Assembly (NCBI RefSeq): GCF_030433435.1
Contig: NZ_JANRHH010000054.1
Coordinates: 1-56,517 of the forward strand
Source of the DNA: Polycladomyces subterraneus
GTDB taxonomy: Bacteria > Bacillota > Bacilli > Thermoactinomycetales > JIR-001
DNA: 56,517 nucleotides
Reading direction: 5' to 3'
Of this stretch, positions 40,954 through 48,712 are shown piece after piece. Position numbers and translations under genes: made by a program. The notes beneath the pieces are model-generated. The model ran no database searches, had not been told where the DNA came from, and saw only the letters and a list, made by a program, of their open reading frames with translations. The stretch's first letter is position 1; the number at the start of each line of letters is the position of its first letter.

Positions 40954-41382
40954 TTACATTTGCGGTTGGCTCGGCTCGGAAATGTTGCTCAATGCCTGAC
41001 CCGCTTGATCGGAGAACGGTTCACGAACTGCCATGTCCCCGATCGCCACAACTCCGACCATTTGCCCGTTTTCCACCACAGGCAGACGACGGATTTGATG
41101 TTGGGCCATCAGTTGGGAAGCTTCAGCCACCGACATGTTCGGATGGCCCGTGACCGGATTGCCGGTCATGATATCGCTTGCCTTCAGGGAGTTGGGTTGC
41201 CGTTCTGCGATGCAGCGCAGAACCAGATCGCGATCGGTAATGACACCTTGCAACGCGCCGTTTTCAACGACCGGAATCATCCCCACGTTGTGCTGTTTCA
41301 TCAGGTTGGCCACTTCATACACGTTATCTTGTGGGGTAACGTAAGCGATTTGTTGGGTCATGATATCTTTCAGTTGTCCCAT
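40954..41382 (-). CDS. CBS-domain pair protein
   Basis: 142 residues made of two CBS motifs (IMTQQIAYVTPQDNVYEVAN ... GVITDRDLVLRC and IMTGNPVTGHPNMSVAEASQ ... GVVAIGDMAVRE), forming one Bateman module that typically binds adenosyl ligands. It resembles B. subtilis YhcV-like and other stand-alone CBS proteins. The partner is unknown. The ATG follows a strong AAAGGAGG. Confidence 0.9.
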   Translation of the reverse strand: MGQLKDIMTQQIAYVTPQDNVYEVANLMKQHNVGMIPVVENGALQGVITDRDLVLRCIAERQPNSLKASDIMTGNPVTGHPNMSVAEASQLMAQHQIRRLPVVENGQMVGVVAIGDMAVREPFSDQAGQALSNISEPSQPQM

Positions 41383-41447
41383 GCAGGGTTCCTCCTTTTT
41401 TCATACGATGCTTTGCTTATTGTGGCGTGCAGGTGTGTGTTTTATTC

Positions 41448-42137
41448 TCAGACCTGATCATTGCGCACATCCACATAGAGAGTACCGTCCGACTGCAAGC
41501 TGGCGTAATAGACGTCACGAAGTGACTGCACCCCTTTTTGCTTCCGGATTTGGTTCATGAGCCACTGTCCATTTTTGCGGGCCTTTTGCAGGTTTTCATA
41601 GATCACCTGGCCGTCGATCACCAATTCCATCGGCATATTGGCAGGTCCCGGTGGCTTGGACATACTGTCTTTGGTGAGCGGCTGATATTGCGGTTTCAGC
41701 ATCACCGTGATTTGTCCGTCGTTTTCCAATACGGCCTGCTGAACTTGGGAGATGTCGAACACGCCTTTTTGTCGCAACAGTTCCATCACTTCGTCGAAAT
41801 GAAACCGGTTTTTTTTCAGATTTTCCTCCATGATCTGGCCGTTTTGGATGACGATGACCGGGTCTCCCTCTAACCAGCGGCGGGCTTTGCGATTTTTCAG
41901 TGAGAGGTACGACAACAGCAAGGTCAACCCCCCGAACAACACCAGTCCGATCAAATGCTGCCACGTATGCTGGTCGATGTCGGTCGCCAATGTGGCCGCT
42001 ATTGACCCGAATGTGATCCCGTTGATATATTCGAAATAAGTCATCTGGGCGATTTGCTGCTTTCCGAGAATCATGGTTAACACCAGAATCACCATGAAAG
42101 CGATGACCGTCTGAAAGATTACCTCCAAAAAATCCAT
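41448..42137 (-). CDS. DUF421 membrane protein (YetF-like)
   Basis: 229 residues: three N-terminal membrane helices (LEVIFQTVIAFMVILVLTMI, ITFGSIAATLATD region, LIGLVLFGGLTLLLSYLSL) followed by two YetF-type soluble alpha/beta repeats. The latter contain GDPVIVIQNGQIMEENLKKN, LRQKGVFDISQVQQAVLEND and the second copy ELVIDGQVIYENLQKARKNG. Many Bacillales encode several such proteins; function is unresolved. The ATG at 42137 has GGGAGGG upstream. Confidence 0.9.
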   Translation of the reverse strand: MDFLEVIFQTVIAFMVILVLTMILGKQQIAQMTYFEYINGITFGSIAATLATDIDQHTWQHLIGLVLFGGLTLLLSYLSLKNRKARRWLEGDPVIVIQNGQIMEENLKKNRFHFDEVMELLRQKGVFDISQVQQAVLENDGQITVMLKPQYQPLTKDSMSKPPGPANMPMELVIDGQVIYENLQKARKNGQWLMNQIRKQKGVQSLRDVYYASLQSDGTLYVDVRNDQV

Positions 42138-42187
42138 CTCTTTTCCCTCCCGCATTTGATCAGGAGATAGTATGTCCACTTTTTCCC

Positions 42188-42216
42188 AAAAAAAAAAAGA
42201 GCGAGGAAAACGCTCC
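42188..42216 (-). terminator. Terminator of the M20 amidohydrolase gene
   Basis: Minus strand GAGCG-7 nt-CGCTC followed by a run of 11 T. The stem is short, but the T-tract is very strong. Confidence 0.8.
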
Positions 42217-42243
42217 TGATCTGTCCCCCATATAAAAACCCCT

Positions 42244-43431
42244 TTAATTCACCGGATCTCCCCGCAAATACGACATCGCGGTCTCAATGAGCAACGCGGC
42301 CGACACTTTCATCGCCTCTTCGTCAATATCAAATAATGGATGATGATGCGGATAACGGATGCCGCGCTCAGGATTGCCCGCACCGACAAAACAGAAAGCG
42401 CCCGGGCGCTGTTGCAGGTAGTAGGCAAAGTCCTCTCCTGCCATCATCGGAGGCACTTCCCACACTTTTGCGTTGCCTACGATCTTTCGGGCCACTTCGG
42501 CCATTCTGTGGGCTTCGACAGTATGATTGACCAGTGGAGGTGTGCCCCAATCGAAATCAACGCGATAAGTGGCCCCGTACATCCGGCAAGTCTGTTCAGT
42601 CACCTCGCTGATTCTGGCGGAGATAAATTCCCGAAGCGTCGGATCCAATGTACGTATCGTGCCTGTCATCACGCACCGTTCTGCGATCACATTGCACGCC
42701 CGACCGCCTTGAATGTGACCAATGGTGATGACACCCGACTTGAGTGGATCGATTTGCCGGCTGACAACAGTTTGCAGATTGACGACCAAATGGGATGCGA
42801 TGGCGATCGCATCCACCGTTTCATGCGGCAAACCGCCGTGCCCACCTTTGCCGATCACCTCGATATGAAATGTGTCCGCCCCGGCCATCAGGGCGTGATC
42901 ATTCAAAGCGACAACCCCGACGGGAAAAGAGGTCCAGAAATGAACACCGTAGACGGCATCCACTCCCTCCAACGCACCGTCTTCGATCATGCGCTCTGCC
43001 CCTCCGGGAAGGACTTCTTCGGCGTGCTGAAACAAAAAAACGATCCGACCGGGAACCTCATCACGGTGTTGACTAAGCAGAACGGCTACACCGAGCAGAG
43101 CAGCCGTGTGAGCATCATGACCGCAGGCGTGCATAACGCCGGGTACGGTGGACCGGTATTCACACGTCTTCTCATCCTGAATGGGCAACGCATCCATATC
43201 GGCACGCAAGGCCACAGTGTGTGACGAATCGCCGTTACCGTGAAGAATCCCGATCACACCCCTTCCGCCAACACCAGTGCGCACCTCCAGACCGGCTTGT
43301 TTCAGGATTTCCGCTACCCGTGCCGAAGTGCGCACTTCCTGGAAAGAGATTTCCGGATGCATATGAAATTCACGGCGCCATTTCACCATTTGCGGGAACA
43401 GCGCACGAATCGGTTCATTCCAATTTCGCAT
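42244..43431 (-). CDS. M20-family amidohydrolase/peptidase
   Basis: 395-residue zinc-dependent amidohydrolase (aminoacylase/IAA-amino-acid hydrolase type). Metal-site motifs: VALRADMDALPI, HACGHDAHTAALLG, LFQHAEEVLPGGA, and MMAGEDFAYYLQQ with the terminal PHHHPLFDIDEEA. The dimerisation domain FHIEVIGKGGHGGLPHETVD is intact. It likely removes acyl groups from an N-acyl amino acid; the substrate cannot be specified. The ATG at 43431 has GGGAGGG about 11 nt upstream. Confidence 0.92.
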   Translation of the reverse strand: MRNWNEPIRALFPQMVKWRREFHMHPEISFQEVRTSARVAEILKQAGLEVRTGVGGRGVIGILHGNGDSSHTVALRADMDALPIQDEKTCEYRSTVPGVMHACGHDAHTAALLGVAVLLSQHRDEVPGRIVFLFQHAEEVLPGGAERMIEDGALEGVDAVYGVHFWTSFPVGVVALNDHALMAGADTFHIEVIGKGGHGGLPHETVDAIAIASHLVVNLQTVVSRQIDPLKSGVITIGHIQGGRACNVIAERCVMTGTIRTLDPTLREFISARISEVTEQTCRMYGATYRVDFDWGTPPLVNHTVEAHRMAEVARKIVGNAKVWEVPPMMAGEDFAYYLQQRPGAFCFVGAGNPERGIRYPHHHPLFDIDEEAMKVSAALLIETAMSYLRGDPVN

Positions 43432-43667
43432 GTAATAAAAGTCCCTCCCGACACCTTTCAAGAACCTTGGAATTTCATCTTAACAGAAAACGTCCTTCAA
43501 ACAAAAAAACATCCGGTGACACGAAAAATCAATGTGGAAACGGAGACGGCTTTTCAAGGAAAAACCGAATCAAAACCTCACTACTGGCCAATCGGCTGCC
43601 TTGCACCCGCTGTCAGAACATACTATCATGAAAAGGGATGTTGTGCGTCAAGAGAGGGGGAGCCAAT

Positions 43668-44012
43668 GTGTTGGAAGAAGTCCAGTTGAAAGGGATTCGC
43701 AAAACGTTTGGCGAAGTGGAAAGCGTTTTGACCGGCTTGGGCTTTGTTCGCTGGTCATGGGATTACAACAAAGCTGTTTACGACATGAAATTCCATGATG
43801 AAAAAACAGGTCAGGACTACTATCTGCGCATCATGGCCCGGGCAGTGGAAGGACAGTTGGAAAACCCCAAGGCCATAGTGGAATTGGAAAATGCCGCATT
43901 TGCCCATCATATTTTTCCACACGGACTGGATTACTCGGTAGAGATCCCTGAAGCATTCCGGGAAGCCATTGCCTCCGTCTTGAAAGAAACTCATCAAAAA
44001 TTGACCACATGA
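43668..44012 (+). CDS. YugN-like family protein
   Basis: 114 residues resembling B. subtilis YugN: VRWSWDYNKAVYDMKFHDEK, then DYYLRIMARAVEGQLENPKA and FAHHIFPHGLDYSVEIPE. Function is unknown. The GTG at 43668 has AGAGGGGGAG upstream; an upstream in-frame ATG has no ribosome site. The stop is followed by a hairpin at 44021 and then by repeat copy 5. Confidence 0.85.
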   Translation: MLEEVQLKGIRKTFGEVESVLTGLGFVRWSWDYNKAVYDMKFHDEKTGQDYYLRIMARAVEGQLENPKAIVELENAAFAHHIFPHGLDYSVEIPEAFREAIASVLKETHQKLTT

Positions 44013-44020
44013 CAGACGAC

Positions 44021-44040
44021 AGCCGCCATCAATGGCGGCT
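44021..44040 (+). terminator. Hairpin after yugN-like gene
   Basis: AGCCGCCA-TCAA-TGGCGGCT, a perfect 8-bp stem 8 nt after the stop. No T-run follows, so it is more likely a 3'-end stabiliser or an incomplete terminator. Confidence 0.5.
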
Positions 44041-44060
44041 GAGACTGCTGACAATGCTTG

Positions 44061-44269
44061 AGATCTGGATTGATGGATCGATCCATTTCGTTTTCCCGGA
44101 TCACTCCATACTCTGCAAGAATACTAGCCTTAGCCGCTCCGAACCGGGCAGCGCAGAACGCGGGCACAAAGTACCCTTGCTTAAAGGAGATTGCCCGCAA
44201 ATGAATGCCTGCGCTTCCCGGTTCTCCATTCGGTAAGGCTACGTTGCGGCTGATCAAGTGGCCAGACAC
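44061..44269 (+). repeat. Dispersed structured repeat, copy 5
   Basis: This is the most diverged full copy. It shares TTTTCCCGGATCACTCCA, AGCCGCTCCGAACCGGGCAG, then CGCAGAACGCGGGCACAAAG, ATTGCCCGC and CCTGCGCTTCCCGG with the others. Arms GCGGGC and GCCCGC, and GCGCAG/CTGCGC, can still pair. It ends CCAGACAC, the inverse of GTGTCTGG that opens other copies. TGAG flanks both sides, which could be a target duplication. Confidence 0.75.
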
Positions 44270-44322
44270 TGAGACGGGAAATCGGAGTCGGTGAACCTTG
44301 TCTTCAACCTGGCGGCTTATCT

Positions 44323-44700
44323 TCAGCGTACGCGATCTTCCTGTTCGTCTTCTTTCTCCTTGACGTCGACGCCCTCCACCTTGACGTTGACTTCGACCAC
44401 GCGGAGACCGGTCATCGTTTCTACCGCCTCTTTGACGTTGTGTTGCAGCTCACGCGCCACTTCATTGATCTTGACACCGTATTCCACGATGACCCGCAAA
44501 TCGATGGCTGTCTCCAGTTGACCCACTTCCACCGATACACCGCGCGTCACGTTTTTACCACTGACCCGTTTGGCCCAACCTTCGGTGATACCACCGGACA
44601 TGCTGGCAATCCCCTTTGTTTTCGTAGCCGCCAAGCCAGCAATCACTGCCACTACATCGTCGGCAATCCGTATGCTTCCTTGGGATAAGGTTTCCGACAT
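44323..44700 (-). CDS. Asp23/Gls24 envelope stress protein
   Basis: 125 residues of the Asp23/DUF322 family: GSIRIADDVVAVIAGLAATK, VEVGQLETAIDLRVIVEYGV and INEVARELQHNVKEAVETMTG. It ends in an acidic tail (EKEDEQEDRVR). Family members are cytoplasmic, membrane-associated proteins linked to envelope stress or, as YloU, constitutive expression. The ATG has AAGGAGG upstream. Confidence 0.9.
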   Translation of the reverse strand: MSETLSQGSIRIADDVVAVIAGLAATKTKGIASMSGGITEGWAKRVSGKNVTRGVSVEVGQLETAIDLRVIVEYGVKINEVARELQHNVKEAVETMTGLRVVEVNVKVEGVDVKEKEDEQEDRVR

Positions 44701-44728
44701 AAAGATCCTCCTTGATCTAGAATATATG

Positions 44729-45511
44729 TTATAATGCTTTCACCATTCCGCCGTCTATCATCAACACCTGACCCGTCACATAAGTGTTGGCTTCAGAAGC
44801 CAGAAACGCGACTACACGGGCAAATTCGTCCGGCTCTCCATAGCGTCCCAGTGGAATTTGAGCGGATACAGTTCTGCGCACTTCCTCCACTGATACGCCT
44901 TTTTTCTCGGCGAGAGACTCATCCAACTCTTGCACGCGATCCGTGGCGATACGACCCGGGCAAACCGTATTGACCAAGATCCCGCGCGGAGCCAGCTCCT
45001 CAGCCAACGACTTCATCAGACCGGCCACCCCGGCCCGCATCGTATTGGACAAAATCAAACCGGGGATCGGCTGTTTGACACTGGTGGAAGCGATGGTGAT
45101 GATTTTGCCGCCTTTGGACATATGCGGCAAAGCAGCCCGCACCAATCGCACCACGCTCAGCAGATTGGTTTCAAACGCTCGTTGCCACACCTCATCGTCA
45201 AACATCTCAAATGTGCCACTGGGCGGTCCACCCGCATTGCACACCAAAACATCGATCCGTCCCCACCGACCGACCACTTCATCGATCAGCTTGTTCACCG
45301 GTTCCGCCTGCGATACGTCAGCCGTCACGGGGAACACTTCGGCTCCAGTTTGCTCGGCGATCGCCTGAGCGGTTTGTTCCACACGAGCCTGATCCCTGCT
45401 GCAAACAGCCACTTTGGCTCCCTCAGAAGCCAAACGGTGAGCGATCGCACGTCCCAATCCCCGACTGGCTGCTGTCACCAACACCACTTTACCTTTCAGT
45501 CCGAGATCCAA
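44729..45511 (-). CDS. Short-chain dehydrogenase/reductase
   Basis: 260-residue SDR. It has the NAD(P) motif VVLVTAASRGLGRAIAHRLA, then LVCNAGGPPSGTFE (N-A-G). The catalytic Ser is in IITIASTSVKQ. The usual YxxxK position reads ILSNTMRAGVAGLMKSLAEE: the Tyr is replaced by Asn or Ser in this segment, as in a divergent FabG-like group in Bacillales. The C-terminus is VTGQVLMIDGGMVKAL. The start is TTG at 45511 with AGAGGAG ten nt upstream; GTG (45517) and TTG (45520) are alternatives. The substrate is unknown. Confidence 0.87.
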   Translation of the reverse strand: MDLGLKGKVVLVTAASRGLGRAIAHRLASEGAKVAVCSRDQARVEQTAQAIAEQTGAEVFPVTADVSQAEPVNKLIDEVVGRWGRIDVLVCNAGGPPSGTFEMFDDEVWQRAFETNLLSVVRLVRAALPHMSKGGKIITIASTSVKQPIPGLILSNTMRAGVAGLMKSLAEELAPRGILVNTVCPGRIATDRVQELDESLAEKKGVSVEEVRRTVSAQIPLGRYGEPDEFARVVAFLASEANTYVTGQVLMIDGGMVKAL

Positions 45512-45563
45512 CGCCACCAATCTCCTCTCTTTCGTAGCAATGAAAATTGCCTCATTAGTACTT

Positions 45564-46379
45564 CTATCCTACCATATACCCGGCGATTTTGACGATCAAC
45601 CGCACCTGCGGATGTTCCATATTGGTTCGGTATCCGTAGAATTTCTTTCCATCCACGCCGATCTCGTAAGGCTCCAAATAACGTCCCCTCACAAGCCTGG
45701 TGAACAAATCGTTCGCTTCGGCGTCGGACAATCGGAACTTGCGCATGAAATCCTTCTTGATCCAGGAGCTGCCGTAGCTCTTGTCAAAATTGTTGGGGTC
45801 CTCGTACCACTCATAAATATGGATGATGGCGCTTTGAACCAATCGATCCATTTGGGAGAGATTCTGAAACTGAGGAATGTGCAAAAATTCGAACAGGTTG
45901 TAAATCCGATCACAAAATTCGGGAAGCTGGGCGGATTTGGAGAGGCTCTCGTCAAACAGGCAGAAAAGCTCCACCTTTTTACCGTAAGACCACAGACGAT
46001 CCAGCAAAGGGATCATGTCCTGGTCGGCACTGACAATGACAAATGTCGTCACCTCGGGAATCTCGTATAACACTTCCATCGCATCCAAGCAAAGCTGGAT
46101 GTCTGCGGCGTTTTTCCGTTCTTCCCCGCCCCGTCCGTTACCATACACCTGATGGACATGCACCCGTTTGCGCTGCAGGCTCATCATGGACAAGTCAAGT
46201 TGTTCAAAATCGGCGTACGCCTCCATCATACGGATCTTATCCTTGCCGTAATGTTCCTGCAACCGCAGAAACAAGTTGTGGTGCGCATCGGGATGATCCG
46301 GATCCATATGGTATTTCTTCAGTCCGTAATAGACATTTTCCAAATCGATGAACACGGCGATATGTTTCTCCAAATTCAT
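45564..46379 (-). CDS. NYN-domain protein (LabA/DUF88-like) with C-terminal OST-HTH-like region
   Basis: 271 residues. The NYN/PIN-like nuclease domain has the conserved acidic residues: HIAVFIDLENVYYGLKK, ERKNAADIQLCLDAMEV and VIVSADQDMIPLLDRL. The C-terminal 90 residues (QSAIIHIYEWYEDPNNFDKS, then FRLSDAEANDLFTRLVRGRY) form a helical LOTUS/OST-HTH-like module expected to bind RNA. Such proteins are predicted RNases or RNA regulators. The ATG at 46379 has GGAGG upstream. Confidence 0.88.
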   Translation of the reverse strand: MNLEKHIAVFIDLENVYYGLKKYHMDPDHPDAHHNLFLRLQEHYGKDKIRMMEAYADFEQLDLSMMSLQRKRVHVHQVYGNGRGGEERKNAADIQLCLDAMEVLYEIPEVTTFVIVSADQDMIPLLDRLWSYGKKVELFCLFDESLSKSAQLPEFCDRIYNLFEFLHIPQFQNLSQMDRLVQSAIIHIYEWYEDPNNFDKSYGSSWIKKDFMRKFRLSDAEANDLFTRLVRGRYLEPYEIGVDGKKFYGYRTNMEHPQVRLIVKIAGYMVG

Positions 46380-46517
46380 GGGTAAGGCCTCCGATCCCTC
46401 ACTTTGTTGCAAACTTCACCGCCTCGGATTATGTCATCTCCATCTATCAACCAAACATCACGCTTCCGGCTTCTTGATTATGGATGAATTCGACAAACGC
46501 ACATACGAATCCTTTAG

Positions 46518-47189
46518 TTACAGTAATTCAATCAGGCTACGCACTTTGGGGCCTGCATAATCCGGATACTTATTTGCACGATCAAGCAGAATCGCTTTGA
46601 TCCCGACCTGATGGGCCCCTTTGACATCGACAGCGAGTGAATCTCCGATCGTCCACACATCCGTGGCGGAGAGCCGCAAATCATCCAACACGTATTGGAA
46701 CGCCTCCCTCGCCGGTTTCGAATAGCCTATCTCGGCACTGATGTAGATCTTGTCCACATAATCGGTCAACCCCAATGCCGCCATCTTGTTGCGCTGCCCG
46801 TCGGCAGGCCCGTTGGTCAAAACGGCTCCCATCACTCCGTTTTTCTTCATATTTGCAAGAAACGGGATCACATCTTCAAACAGCTGAATCCGATGGTTCG
46901 CTTCGTTCATGTACACCGCGTTCAAACGGTCCACCCATTCCAGCTTGCTCTTATCCCACTCTCTCAAAACATCCGCGTACCTTTCGACCCGATATTCCTC
47001 CACAGTCAGCTTCTTTTCGGTAAACTGTTGAAACAGAACGGGTTCCAATTGATGGTATCTTGTCCAAAACGAAGCGGGATCGACACCAATCCCGCGTAAA
47101 ATGTCACTCACCTTTTGTTTTGCGTTTTCCATCGCTTGCCGATAGTCGCACAGCGTATCTTCCAGATCGAAAATCAGGCACGCAACCAC
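46518..47189 (-). CDS. HAD-superfamily hydrolase with altered motif I (DLEDT)
   Basis: 223 residues of a C1-capped HAD hydrolase (YjjG/2-haloacid-dehalogenase group). Motif I is LIFDLEDTLCDY: the +2 acid/base Asp of the usual D-x-D is Glu. Motif II is GAVLTNGPADGQRN, the motif III Lys is in IGYSKPAREAFQ, and motif IV is DVWTIGDSLAVDVKGAHQ. With Glu at +2 the enzyme may still act, but is atypical. The start is GTG with AAAGGTGG about 12 nt upstream. The substrate is unknown; nucleotidase-like activity is common in this group. Confidence 0.85.
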   Translation of the reverse strand: MVACLIFDLEDTLCDYRQAMENAKQKVSDILRGIGVDPASFWTRYHQLEPVLFQQFTEKKLTVEEYRVERYADVLREWDKSKLEWVDRLNAVYMNEANHRIQLFEDVIPFLANMKKNGVMGAVLTNGPADGQRNKMAALGLTDYVDKIYISAEIGYSKPAREAFQYVLDDLRLSATDVWTIGDSLAVDVKGAHQVGIKAILLDRANKYPDYAGPKVRSLIELL

Positions 47190-47326
47190 TCTTGATCGCC
47201 ACCTTTCTCATCCAGGACCTTCTGGTAAATCCCTTTGACAGCTGTTTCACACGAACTCAAAAACCGCTTGTTCGGTTTGGTATGTTGATTCGCTTCATCA
47301 GTATCAAATCCTGTCCGCTTCCCCCA

Positions 47327-47354
47327 TTGCATTCAACGAGATTTCCCGTACAAT
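47327..47354 (+). promoter_or_regulatory. Promoter of the Ca2+/H+ antiporter gene
   Basis: TTGCAT (47327-47332), 16-nt spacer, TACAAT (47349-47354). Transcription would start near 47361, directly at the leader hairpin. Confidence 0.6.
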
Positions 47355-47364
47355 ACAAGGGAGC

Positions 47365-47417
47365 GACATTTTTTGAAATTGTTCCGAAAGCGATTGGAAC
47401 AAAAAACAAAAAATGTC
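47365..47417 (+). promoter_or_regulatory. Long leader hairpin of the antiporter mRNA
   Basis: GACATTTTTTG (47365-47375) pairs perfectly with CAAAAAATGTC (47407-47417). Inside it TTGTTCC pairs with GGAACAA, around a 10-nt loop. A second pair CTCCCA/TGGGAG spans 47430-47490. Its position at the transcript's 5' end suggests mRNA stabilisation or ion-responsive control. It does not show the features I know of the yybP-ykoY manganese riboswitch. Confidence 0.55.
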
Positions 47418-47522
47418 ACAGTGATGAAATCTCCTCCCACCAAAGGGCTGATCTGACATAACCGATCGATCAAGTATGATGGGAGCATCCGAGGACAAAC
47501 TAAATGGAGCAAGGAGTGAGAA

Positions 47523-48668
47523 ATGATGAAGCAAAAGTGGTTTTTGCCGTTGTTGATCATGTCTACACTTCTAAGTATCGGTGCGCACTTTTTTCTCCAT
47601 TCCCAACCGACTCAATTCGCCACTGCCTGTTTTTCGCTGTTGTTCTGGGCCGCATTGCTGGGTAAGGCCACGGAAAGCGTCGCCCATTACGCCGGCGAAC
47701 GCCTGGGGGGGCTTTTGAACGCTACTTTCGGCAATGCCGCTGAGCTGATTATCGCGTTTTTCTTGGTGAAAGCCGGATTGTTCGATATGGTCAAGGCGAG
47801 TATTACAGGGTCCATCATCGGCAACCTGTTGCTCGTACTCGGATTGAGTGTGCTGTGCGGCGGTTTGCGGTACAAAATTCAACGGTTTAACACGATGCTG
47901 GCCGGACACAATGCTTCCCTGATGTTGCTGGCTGTGATCGCGTTATTCATTCCCGCTGTGTTTATCAAGGGACTCCAAGGAACAGAAATACATATCTTGA
48001 GCCTGAGTATTGCTGGTGCACTGATCATCGGATACTTCCTTTGGCTGTTCTTCTCCTTGGTAACCCACCGCAAAGAATTGGGAGATGCAGTGGACGGTAT
48101 GCCGGAGGAACACTCTCCGCTGGACGAACCGGAAAAGGTCCCGACTGTCGGAACGCCGGCCTTTGCCGCTGCATCAGCACCCGTTGCGGAGAGAGAAGAA
48201 GAGGGACCGGAGTGGTCCAAAGGCATTTCTCTGTTGCTCCTATTGGTTTCCACCGCTTTTGTCGCCCTTCAAAGTGAATGGTTGGTCCACAGCGTGGAAG
48301 CCGTCGCACATGCACTGGGTTGGTCGGAGCTGTTTGTCGGTGCGTTTCTGATCGCGATCATCGGCAATGCCGCCGAGCACAGCGCCGCGGTGTTCCTGGC
48401 AATGAAAAACCGGATCGGCGCTGCGGTGGAAATCGCGATCGGCAGCAGTTTGCAAGTGGCATTGTTTGTCGCGCCGGTACTGGTATTCGCCAGCTACTTG
48501 GTCGGCAAACCGATGGATCTGGTGTTTTCGGGTTACGAACTGGCGGCGATTGCTGTCTCTGCTTTCATCGCTTCCTCCATTTCCCGTGACGGGTCTACCA
48601 ACTGGTATGAAGGCGTGTTGTTGCTGTTGGTTTACGTTATTTTGGGTACGGCATTCTTTGTCGTCTAA
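47523..48668 (+). CDS. chaA: Calcium/proton (cation/H+) antiporter, CaCA family
   Basis: 381 residues with about 11 membrane helices in two homologous halves. Each half carries the CaCA alpha-repeat: LLNATFGNAAELIIAFFLVK with SIIGNLLLVLGLSVL in the first, and AIIGNAAEHSAAVFLAMKN with AIGSSLQVALFVAPVLVFA in the second. A charged cytoplasmic loop (about 180-235; HSPLDEPEKV...REEEGPEW) separates them. It exports Ca2+ (or Na+/K+) in exchange for H+, as B. subtilis ChaA does. The ATG follows AAGGAGTGAGAA. A strong terminator follows. Confidence 0.93.
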   Translation: MMKQKWFLPLLIMSTLLSIGAHFFLHSQPTQFATACFSLLFWAALLGKATESVAHYAGERLGGLLNATFGNAAELIIAFFLVKAGLFDMVKASITGSIIGNLLLVLGLSVLCGGLRYKIQRFNTMLAGHNASLMLLAVIALFIPAVFIKGLQGTEIHILSLSIAGALIIGYFLWLFFSLVTHRKELGDAVDGMPEEHSPLDEPEKVPTVGTPAFAAASAPVAEREEEGPEWSKGISLLLLLVSTAFVALQSEWLVHSVEAVAHALGWSELFVGAFLIAIIGNAAEHSAAVFLAMKNRIGAAVEIAIGSSLQVALFVAPVLVFASYLVGKPMDLVFSGYELAAIAVSAFIASSISRDGSTNWYEGVLLLLVYVILGTAFFVV

Positions 48669-48682
48669 GACTCACATCACAA

Positions 48683-48710
48683 AAATCCCCCTGCGGTTGC
48701 AGGGGGATTT
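48683..48710. terminator. Bidirectional terminator between chaA and citA
   Basis: AAATCCCCCTGC-GGTT-GCAGGGGGATTT, a perfect 12-bp stem with flanking A and T, placed between convergent genes 14 nt and 2 nt away. Confidence 0.88.
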
Positions 48711-48712
48711 CG

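Noticed and set aside
47365-47522. Leader of the Ca2+/H+ antiporter considered as a yybP-ykoY manganese riboswitch
   Set aside because: The conserved loop sequences of that class are not present; only generic stems are seen.
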